Shown: in pieces, positions 58,458 through 64,000 of the stretch
Layout of the letters: every line of letters starts with the position of its first letter
Numbering within the stretch: position 1 is the stretch's first letter
Assembly (NCBI RefSeq): GCF_001277215.2
Contig: NZ_CP013940.1
Coordinates: 1,240,001 to 1,304,000 of the forward strand
Direction: 5' to 3'
DNA: 64,000 bases
DNA from: Cronobacter malonaticus LMG 23826
GTDB lineage: Bacteria > Pseudomonadota > Gammaproteobacteria > Enterobacterales > Enterobacteriaceae
Translations under genes and position numbers: made by a program
The notes under the pieces: model-generated
The model's input: only the letters and a program-made list of their open reading frames with translations
Database searches by the model: none
Told to the model about the DNA's origin: nothing

Positions 58458-58462
58458 TATGG

Positions 58463-58478
58463 CTCCAATCAATTGGAG
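58463..58478. promoter_or_regulatory. Palindromic operator between LysR and metallohydrolase genes
   Basis: CTCCAAT-CA-ATTGGAG is a perfect 7-bp inverted repeat lying over the ribosome site of the LysR gene and 55 bp before the metallohydrolase start. This is the placement expected for LysR autoregulation and divergent control. Confidence 0.6.
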
Positions 58479-58532
58479 TGATACTAGTGCGGCGTGGATA
58501 CTTCAGCAAGATAAATCACCTGGAGAAACACC

Positions 58533-59489
58533 ATGAAAACTGCTGCGACTTTAATGACGCTTTTCACTGTCGCGCTGGCCGCGCCGCTCGGCGCGGCTCC
58601 GATGGCCGTCAACAGCGCCCAGGCACCGGGTTATTACCGCATGATGCTTGGCGACTGGCAGATAACGGCCGTCTCTGACGGCACCGTGACCATTCCCGCC
58701 GACAAACTCCTGACCCGCATCACGCCTGACAATCTCAAAACGCGCCTTGCCGATGACGCGCTGACGCCGCAGGTCGAAACCTCCATTAACGCCTACGTTA
58801 TTAACACTGGCGATAAACTCATCCTGGTGGACAGCGGCGCGGGCGCGTTACTTGGGAATAACGGCGGCCATCTGCCGGAAAACCTGCGCGCCGCCGGTAT
58901 CGACCCGTCGCAAATCGACATGGTTTTGCTGACGCACGTTCACGCCGACCACTCCGGCGGCGTGCAGCGCGACGGTAAACCGGTGTTCCCGAACGCCACC
59001 GTGCGGGTGGACCAGCGCGACCTCGATTTCTGGCTCAACCCGGCGCATGAAAATGAAGTCGAAGCCAGCCAGCGCCATACGTTTGCGGAATCGGAACGGT
59101 CGCTGCGCCCGGTCATCAGCGCCGGAAAGCTGAACGCGTTCCGCGCGCCCGCGCAAATGATGCCCGGCATTGAAGCGCTGCCCGCGCCCGGCCACACGCC
59201 CGGCAGCGTTATCTACAAAGTGACCCGAAGCGGTGAAACGCTATTACTGTGGGGCGATATCATCCATGTGAAAGCGGTGCAGATGCCGCAGCCGAAAGTG
59301 GCGATTCATTTTGATGTCAATCAGGACGAGGCGGTGGCCATGCGGGAGAAAACGCTGAAAATGGCGGCGCAGAGCAACGCCTGGGTGGCATCGGCGCATA
59401 TCGCGTTTCCGGGTATCGGCAAGATAAAAGCGCAGGGAGAGGGGTATCGCTGGGTGCCGGTCAACTACAGCAGCCACGGCGCGAAATAG
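58533..59489 (+). CDS. Secreted metallo-beta-lactamase-fold hydrolase
   Basis: A 318-residue protein with a signal peptide (MKTAATLMTLFTVALAAPLGAA). The MBL fold has the zinc motif HVHADH (H135, H137, D139, H140), H221 in APGHTPGS and D242 in LWGDIIH. This layout is of the lactonase/organophosphorus hydrolase-like branch (AiiA/MPH-type relatives), not the true beta-lactamases. Periplasmic location and the divergent LysR gene suggest inducible breakdown of an ester, lactone or similar compound. The substrate is unknown. Confidence 0.87.
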   Translation: MKTAATLMTLFTVALAAPLGAAPMAVNSAQAPGYYRMMLGDWQITAVSDGTVTIPADKLLTRITPDNLKTRLADDALTPQVETSINAYVINTGDKLILVDSGAGALLGNNGGHLPENLRAAGIDPSQIDMVLLTHVHADHSGGVQRDGKPVFPNATVRVDQRDLDFWLNPAHENEVEASQRHTFAESERSLRPVISAGKLNAFRAPAQMMPGIEALPAPGHTPGSVIYKVTRSGETLLLWGDIIHVKAVQMPQPKVAIHFDVNQDEAVAMREKTLKMAAQSNAWVASAHIAFPGIGKIKAQGEGYRWVPVNYSSHGAK

Positions 59490-59525
59490 CGTAAAGGGCG
59501 CCGCGGACAGGCGGCGCCCGGTACA

Positions 59526-59609
59526 TCAAAAGATCATTTTAAATACGCCCGTCACCACTAACAGCCCAATCAGAAAAATAATCAGTACCGCCCACAGAAT
59601 GATTTTCAT
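59526..59609 (-). CDS. yohP: YohP: 27-residue inner-membrane small protein
   Basis: A 27-codon gene encoding a single transmembrane helix. It begins MKIILWAVLIIFLIGLL and ends GVFKMIF, apparently identical or nearly so to E. coli YohP as I recall it. E. coli YohP is targeted post-translationally by SRP. The ribosome site AAGGAG is six bases before the ATG. A sigma-S-like CTATACT lies 55 bp upstream. It is divergent from yohF. Confidence 0.9.
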   Translation of the reverse strand: MKIILWAVLIIFLIGLLVVTGVFKMIF

Positions 59610-59661
59610 CACTTACTCCTTATTGTCTTTGCGGGATCTCGTTGATCCATGAAGGTAATTA

Positions 59662-59670
59662 TCAGTATAG
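59662..59670 (-). promoter_or_regulatory. Sigma-S-like -10 element for yohP
   Basis: On the minus strand this reads CTATACTGA, the RpoS-type -10, about 52 bp upstream of yohP. Confidence 0.5.
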
Positions 59671-59744
59671 AAGCTCCTGCGAAGGCGGCAGAAAAAAGTG
59701 AGGGAAGCGTTTTCGCCCACCGGGCGCTGATTTTTCAGGCCTCG

Positions 59745-59754
59745 CTATACTTAA
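59745..59754 (+). promoter_or_regulatory. Sigma-S-like -10 element for yohF
   Basis: CTATACTTAA is identical to the extended -10 upstream of the KTSC gene (5886-5895), including the flanking CG and CGC. It lies 27 bp upstream of the yohF start. Confidence 0.6.
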
Positions 59755-59781
59755 CGCTTTAACGCAACTCCCGGAGGCACC

Positions 59782-60555
59782 ATGAGTTCTGCAAACAAAG
59801 TGGCGATCGTCACCGCGTCAGATTCAGGCATCGGCAAGAAGTGTGCGGTTTTTCTCGCAAGGCAAGGGTTCGATATCGGCATTACCTGGCACAGTGACGA
59901 TAAAGGCGCGAAGGAGACTGCGCAGGAAGTGGAAAGCCTGGGTCGGCGCGCTGAACTTATCCAGCTCAACCTCAGCCATCTGCCGGAGGGCGCGAACGCC
60001 ATTCAGCAGCTTATCGACCGCTTCGGGCGTATCGACGCGCTGGTGAATAACGCGGGCGCGATGATCAAAAAGCCGTTTCTGGAGATGACCTTCGACGAGT
60101 GGCGCAGCATTCAGACGGTGGATGTGGACGGCGCGTTTCTCTGCTCGCAAATCGCGGCCAAAGCGATGGTGAAACAGGGGCAGGGCGGGCGCATTGTGAA
60201 TATCACCTCGGTGCATGAACACACGCCGCTGCCGGAGGCGAGCGCCTACACCGCCGCCAAACACGCGCTCGGCGGGCTGACCAAATCGATGGCGCTGGAG
60301 CTGGTGGAGCATAACATTCTGGTGAACGCCGTCGCGCCTGGCGCTATCGCCACGCCGATGAACGACATGGACGAGGGCGACGCGAAACCCGGCTCGATGC
60401 CGAATATCCCGATAGCGCGCCCCGGCGAAACCGATGAGATAGCCAGCATCGTCGCGTGGCTCTGCTCAGAGGGGGCCACGTACACCACCGGCCAGTCGTT
60501 TATCATCGACGGCGGCTTTACGCTTGCCAACCCGCAGTTTAAGCCGAAGGCTTAA
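59782..60555 (+). CDS. yohF: YohF: short-chain dehydrogenase/reductase
   Basis: A 257-residue classical SDR (E. coli YohF 253). The cofactor motif is TASDSGIGKKCA (TGxxxGIG type), with NNAGA near residue 91, catalytic Ser in NITSVHEHT and YTAAK (Tyr/Lys). It is annotated as acetoin/diacetyl reductase-like, with the natural substrate unproved. The ATG follows GGAGG. A strong sigma-S-like -10 lies upstream. Its stop overlaps the converging yohD stop. Confidence 0.94.
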   Translation: MSSANKVAIVTASDSGIGKKCAVFLARQGFDIGITWHSDDKGAKETAQEVESLGRRAELIQLNLSHLPEGANAIQQLIDRFGRIDALVNNAGAMIKKPFLEMTFDEWRSIQTVDVDGAFLCSQIAAKAMVKQGQGGRIVNITSVHEHTPLPEASAYTAAKHALGGLTKSMALELVEHNILVNAVAPGAIATPMNDMDEGDAKPGSMPNIPIARPGETDEIASIVAWLCSEGATYTTGQSFIIDGGFTLANPQFKPKA

Positions 60556-61118
60556 TCCTCTCTGCTGCTGCGTTTACGCCACAGCCAGCGCAGCAGCAGC
60601 ACAATGCCCACCGCCAGTACGACCCACACCAGCTGTTTCAGATGATGATCGAGGCGATGCAGCCACGGCTCTATCACCTGGCCGCCCACGTAACCGATCG
60701 TGGTAAAGAGCGTCGCCCAGACCAGCGCCCCGAGGATATTCAGCGGCACAAAGAGCTTCGGCGGGACGCGGCTCGCGCCAATTAACAGCGGGCCGATAAT
60801 ACGAAAACCATACATAAAGCGGGTGCCGATGACAAACCACGCCGGGTGGCGCTGGATAAGCGCCTGCGCGCGGCCTATCTGCTTCTGCTTGCCGGAAAAC
60901 CTCGCCAGCGCCCGGGTGCCGAACCGGCGGCCCACCAGATACAGCGCCTGGTCGCCTATCATGCCGCCGAGCGCCACCACCAGCACCACCAGCGGAAAGC
61001 GCAGCAGCCCTTCATGCGCGGCCACGCCGCCCAGCAGCGTGACGGTTTCCCCTTCGGCAAGGCTGCCCAGTAACAACGTCACATAACCGTACCGCTCAAT
61101 CAGGTTATTGATATCCAT
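60552..61118 (-). CDS. yohD: YohD: DedA-family membrane protein
   Basis: A 188-residue DedA protein (E. coli 192). Family motifs are GSLAEGETVTLLGG, VALGGMIGDQALYLVGRRFG and GTRFMYGFRIIGPLLIGAS, with the basic HPAWF preceding, and about five helices. DedA proteins are implicated in lipid-carrier recycling and envelope homeostasis. The ATG at 61118 (MDINN) is chosen over one three codons further out. It shares its stop codon bases with yohF. Confidence 0.94.
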   Translation of the reverse strand: MDINNLIERYGYVTLLLGSLAEGETVTLLGGVAAHEGLLRFPLVVLVVALGGMIGDQALYLVGRRFGTRALARFSGKQKQIGRAQALIQRHPAWFVIGTRFMYGFRIIGPLLIGASRVPPKLFVPLNILGALVWATLFTTIGYVGGQVIEPWLHRLDHHLKQLVWVVLAVGIVLLLRWLWRKRSSRED

Positions 61119-61301
61119 AAATTCCACTTACTCCCGTTTGTCAGGCTTTCTTCGCGCTACGCGCGAAACCGAAAGTATAACGCGCTCGCCACGCCCTGCG
61201 CGCGCAACAGGCGACCTGTTTTTGTGCTGTTTACTTTTTAATCTACAGGGCTGAATTATACTTACAGTACCCGTTCCGGGCGGTCTGAGTCAGGGGGCGT
61301 T

Positions 61302-61889
61302 ATGAACCATGTCTGGGGGCTTTTGTCCCATCCTTTCCGTGAAATGCAGGTGATTCGCCACGAAAACGAAACCGTGACGCATCACTATACCCACCACGTA
61401 CTCATCATGGCGGCCATTCCCGTGCTGTGCGCGTTTATCGGCACCACCCAGATTGGCTGGGATTTCGGCGACGGCAACGTCGTGAAGCTGTCGCTCTTTA
61501 CCGGTTTCTATCTGGCGGTACTGTTTTATGCGCTGATGCTGGCAGGCGTCGCGGTGATGGGGCGGGTTATCTGGTGGATGGCGCGTGATTATCCGCGTCG
61601 GCCGTCGCTCGCGGGCTGTATGGTGTTCGCGGGCTATGTGGCGACGCCGCTCTTTTTAAGCGGCGTGGTGGCGCTCTATCCGCTGGTGTGGCTCTGCGCG
61701 CTGGTGGGAACGCTGGCACTGCTCTACACCGGTTATCTGCTGTATGTCGGCATTCCGGCGTTTCTCAATATTAATCAGGAAGAAGGGCTGCGCTTTTCCG
61801 GCTCGACGCTCGCCATCGGCGTGCTGTTGCTGGAGGTGCTGCTGGCGCTGACGGTCCTGCTGTGGGGCTACGGTTATCGTCTCTTCTGA
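61302..61889 (+). CDS. yohC: YohC: YIP1-family inner-membrane protein
   Basis: A 195-residue protein, the same length as E. coli YohC and highly similar (HYTHHVLIMAAIPVLCAFIGTTQIGW; AGVAVMGRVIWWMARDYPRRPS). It has five to six helices of the YIP1 domain. Function unknown. A TATACTTA -10-like element is at 61257-61264, about 38 bp upstream of the start. It is followed by pbpG after 166 bp. Confidence 0.94.
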   Translation: MNHVWGLLSHPFREMQVIRHENETVTHHYTHHVLIMAAIPVLCAFIGTTQIGWDFGDGNVVKLSLFTGFYLAVLFYALMLAGVAVMGRVIWWMARDYPRRPSLAGCMVFAGYVATPLFLSGVVALYPLVWLCALVGTLALLYTGYLLYVGIPAFLNINQEEGLRFSGSTLAIGVLLLEVLLALTVLLWGYGYRLF

Positions 61890-62055
61890 CGTGTGCCGCC
61901 GGTGTAAAAACCGGCGGCGCTGCGCCCGGCGCAGAATCTTCTGTAGCGAGAAATGCGAAGGCCGGAGTATCATGCCCGCGCCAGCCATCAATAGCTTTCA
62001 CCGTTGGTGGCGGTGCGTTTAATTACGCGCGTGAATTCTTTTCCGAACTTTCGCC

Positions 62056-62988
62056 ATGCCGACAAAAATTCGTCTTTCCCTGTTAAGTCTCGCGCTGCTG
62101 CTGGCCGCGCCGCTTTCCGCTCCGGCGCTGGCCGCCGCGAAAGCCGCCGCGTCGCCGCTTGCCGCCGCTGAGCCGCAAATTGCCTCCGGCAGCGCCATGA
62201 TTGTCGATCTGCGCACCAACGAAGTGCTGTTCTCAAGCCACCCGGATCTGGTGCGTCCGATAGCGTCAATTACCAAAGTGATGACCGCGATGGTGGTGCT
62301 CGACGCCAGCCTGCCGCTGGATGAGATGCTGACGGTGGATATCAGCCATACGCCGGAGATGAAAGGGATCTATTCGCGGGTGCGTTTAAACAGCCAGATC
62401 AGCCGTAAAAATATGCTGCTGCTGGCGCTGATGTCGTCGGAAAACCGCGCGGCGGCAAGCCTCGCGCACCATTATCCGGGCGGCTATGACGCGTTTATCC
62501 GCGCCATGAACGCCAAAGCGAAAGCGCTCGGCATGCGCAATACGCATTTTGTGGAGCCGACAGGGCTTTCCATCCACAACGTCTCGACCGCACGCGATCT
62601 CACGAAGCTGTTAATCGCGACCAAACAGTATCCGCTGATTGGCCAGCTCAGCACCACGCGTGAAGAGATGGCGACGTTTTCGAATCCGACGTACACGCTG
62701 CCGTTCCGTAACACCAACCATCTGGTTTACCGCGATAACTGGAATATCCAGCTGACCAAAACCGGCTTTACCAACGCGGCGGGGCACTGCCTGATGATGC
62801 GCACGCTGATTAAAAACCGTCCGGTGACGCTGGTGGTGATGGACGCCTTCGGCAAATATACCCACTTTGCCGACGCCAGCCGCCTGCGCACCTGGCTTGA
62901 AACCGGCAAGGTGCAACCGGTGCCTGAAGCGGCGCTGAGCTATAAGCGCCAGAAAGCGGCGCAAATGGCGAATAACAGCGTCGAATAA
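62056..62988 (+). CDS. pbpG: PBP7: D-alanyl-D-alanine endopeptidase
   Basis: A 310-residue penicillin-binding protein 7 (same length as E. coli). A signal peptide (cleavage near ALA-AAKA) precedes the transpeptidase-fold domain. SxxK is S71-I-T-K74, the second motif is SSEN in [12 protein letters not shown], and KTG is in [12 protein letters not shown]. It hydrolyses D-Ala-mDAP crosslinks in the periplasm. The ATG at 62056 fits the signal peptide, although the ribosome site is poor. It faces the GNAT gene one base away. Confidence 0.96.
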   Translation: MPTKIRLSLLSLALLLAAPLSAPALAAAKAAASPLAAAEPQIASGSAMIVDLRTNEVLFSSHPDLVRPIASITKVMTAMVVLDASLPLDEMLTVDISHTPEMKGIYSRVRLNSQISRKNMLLLALMSSENRAAASLAHHYPGGYDAFIRAMNAKAKALGMRNTHFVEPTGLSIHNVSTARDLTKLLIATKQYPLIGQLSTTREEMATFSNPTYTLPFRNTNHLVYRDNWNIQLTKTGFTNAAGHCLMMRTLIKNRPVTLVVMDAFGKYTHFADASRLRTWLETGKVQPVPEAALSYKRQKAAQMANNSVE

Positions 62989-62989
62989 G

Positions 62990-63544
62990 CTATTCCGGCA
63001 GCGTCCAGTCTCCCTGGTTGAGCGGACGCTGCATAATCAGCGTGTCGCGCCAGCCGCCGAATTTAAACCCGACGCTGCGCAAACTGCCCACCACTTCAAA
63101 CCCCAGCAGCCGGTGCAGACGCGTCGAGCCGCGATTATTCTCGCCATCGCCAATCACCGCCATTAGCTGACGCCACGGGCCTTGCTCGCAGCGCTCAATA
63201 AGAGCGTGTAACAGACGGCTACCTATACCGCGCCCGACCATGCTGGCATCGATATAAATCGATTCTTCGAGGGTATAGCGATACGTAGGGCGCGCACGCC
63301 AGGGCGAGGCGTAACAGTAGCCGACCACAATGCCGTCCATCTCCGCCACAAGCCAGGGCAAGCCCTGCGATGTGACGGCACTGACGCGCGCGGTCATCTC
63401 ATCAAGCGTCGGGGGCGTTTCTTCAAAGGAGGCGCGGCCGTGTTCGACATGCCAGCCATAAATGGCGCGAATGGCGTCGATATCCCCCGGCGTAACGTCA
63501 CGAATCGCGGCTTTTGTCGCCGTGAGATTTTCCACAACAGCCAT
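62990..63544 (-). CDS. GNAT acetyltransferase, phosphinothricin/methionine-sulfone type
   Basis: A 184-residue acetyltransferase of the PAT/MnaT (YncA) group, with IRDVTPGDIDAIRAIYGWHVEHGRASFEE at the front and acetyl-CoA motif A VGRGIGSRLLHALIE. Members acetylate phosphinothricin, methionine sulfone or sulfoximine. The ATG at 63544 has GAGGA seven bases upstream. It lies between dld and pbpG on the dld strand, where E. coli has no gene. A strong hairpin separates it from dld. Confidence 0.87.
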   Translation of the reverse strand: MAVVENLTATKAAIRDVTPGDIDAIRAIYGWHVEHGRASFEETPPTLDEMTARVSAVTSQGLPWLVAEMDGIVVGYCYASPWRARPTYRYTLEESIYIDASMVGRGIGSRLLHALIERCEQGPWRQLMAVIGDGENNRGSTRLHRLLGFEVVGSLRSVGFKFGGWRDTLIMQRPLNQGDWTLPE

Positions 63545-63562
63545 ACCTGTATCCTCAAAAGA

Positions 63563-63590
63563 CATGCCGCCGGAGGGCTCCGGCGGCATG
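63563..63590 (-). terminator. Hairpin between dld and the GNAT gene
   Basis: A perfect 13-bp stem CATGCCGCCGGAG/CTCCGGCGGCATG with a 2-base loop. On the minus strand TCTTTT follows. It is a probable terminator of dld. Confidence 0.6.
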
Positions 63591-63636
63591 GAGGATATAT
63601 TATGCCTGTGCTTAAAAAGAAAACAGCCTGCCAGAA

Positions 63637-64000
63637 TCAGCGGGCGGTCTGCTCCCCTGGCGTTTGTGCGATCCCGTCCGGTTCACCCCAGTATTTCTGC
63701 TTTGAGGTTTTGCCGATGCCGGGGTTCATGCTGTTAGTCGGGTCATTGGCCTTATAAAACTGTTTTAAGCTCTCAGGCGCTTCGTAGAGATGGCCGACGT
63801 TATGCTCCGCCGGGTATTGCGCGCCGCGCTCGCGCAGCAGCGCCAGCATCTCTTCTTTTAGCGCATGGACATCCACGCCTTTTTTAACGATGTAATCCTG
63901 GTGGAACACATGGCAGAAGAAGTGGCCGTAATAGAGCTTGTGCACCAGTTTGCTGTCAATTTCCGGCGGCAGATGCTCGAACCACTCGGTGTCGTTGCGC
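63637..64000 (-). CDS. dld: Quinone-dependent D-lactate dehydrogenase, C-terminal part
   Basis: Only the last ~120 codons are in the window; the frame continues off the right edge (RNDTEWFEHLPPEID is readable before the VHKLYYGHF segment). Dld is a peripheral inner-membrane FAD enzyme oxidising D-lactate to pyruvate. The visible part covers HKLYYGHFFCHVFHQDYIVKKG, AEHNVGHLYEAPE and NPGIGKTSKQKYWGE, clearly the E. coli Dld C-terminus. The final ~10 residues differ and are slightly longer. It converges on pbpG in E. coli; here a GNAT gene intervenes. Confidence 0.95.
   Translation of the reverse strand, partial: RNDTEWFEHLPPEIDSKLVHKLYYGHFFCHVFHQDYIVKKGVDVHALKEEMLALLRERGAQYPAEHNVGHLYEAPESLKQFYKANDPTNSMNPGIGKTSKQKYWGEPDGIAQTPGEQTAR

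Overview
The window is a chromosomal segment of an enterobacterium. Most proteins match Escherichia coli K-12 counterparts in length and signature residues. Gene order follows the E. coli 46-49 min region (apbE-ada-alkB-yojI; proL-yejM-yejL; yejK; rplY-radD; rsuA-bcr-yejG; yejABEF-rtn; mepS-lpxT-yeiR-yeiQ; yeiP; yeiW-setB-fruBKA; nfo; yeiH-yeiE-lysP; fghA; folE-yeiB-galS-mglBAC; sanA-cdd-yohKJ; dusC; yohP-yohF-yohD-yohC-pbpG; dld). High G+C, very GC-rich third codon positions, and the genes gained and lost relative to E. coli suggest Cronobacter or a close relative. That genus assignment is inference.

Layout. 0-4 kb: end of apbE, the adaptive-response operon ada-alkB with an Ada box, and the exporter yojI. 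4-9.3 kb: a lineage-specific block where E. coli carries mqo/eco/nap/ccm. It holds a SulP anion transporter, a KTSC protein, an EamA exporter, a haem-oxygenase-like diiron enzyme under a CRP-like site, a long AT-rich spacer and a DUF4142 secreted protein. 9.3-25.6 kb: tRNA-Pro(GGG), envelope regulator yejM, nucleoid protein yejK, L25, RadD, RsuA, Bcr, the Yej peptide importer, an EAL phosphodiesterase and MepS. 26-38 kb: LpxT, YeiR, a divergent hexuronate pair yeiQ/uxuA with UxuR/ExuR-like boxes, EfpL (YeiP), small accessory genes, SetB, and the Cra-controlled fructose operon. 37.7-47.4 kb: a 3-dehydroshikimate dehydratase-like gene, nfo, yeiH/yeiE, lysP, fghA, an MFS gene, folE and yeiB. 47.4-52.5 kb: galS and mglBAC with classical Gal operators and CRP sites. 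52.5-64 kb: a frameshifted sanA, cdd, yohJK, a HigBA-type toxin-antitoxin pair, dusC, a LysR/metallohydrolase pair, yohP (27 codons), yohF, yohD, yohC, pbpG, a GNAT gene and the end of dld.

The segment mixes housekeeping genes with carbohydrate and nucleoside catabolism under recognisable CRP, Cra, GalS/GalR, UxuR/ExuR and CytR-type sites. Four genes (KTSC, DUF4142, yohP, yohF) have sigma-S-like -10 elements. No insertion sequence, prophage or CRISPR array was seen. The most novel-looking material is the diiron-enzyme/exporter locus at 5.9-8.0 kb, the dehydroshikimate dehydratase-like gene at 37.7 kb, the LysR/metallohydrolase pair at 57.5-59.5 kb, and a dispersed inverted repeat that sits at two synteny breakpoints.
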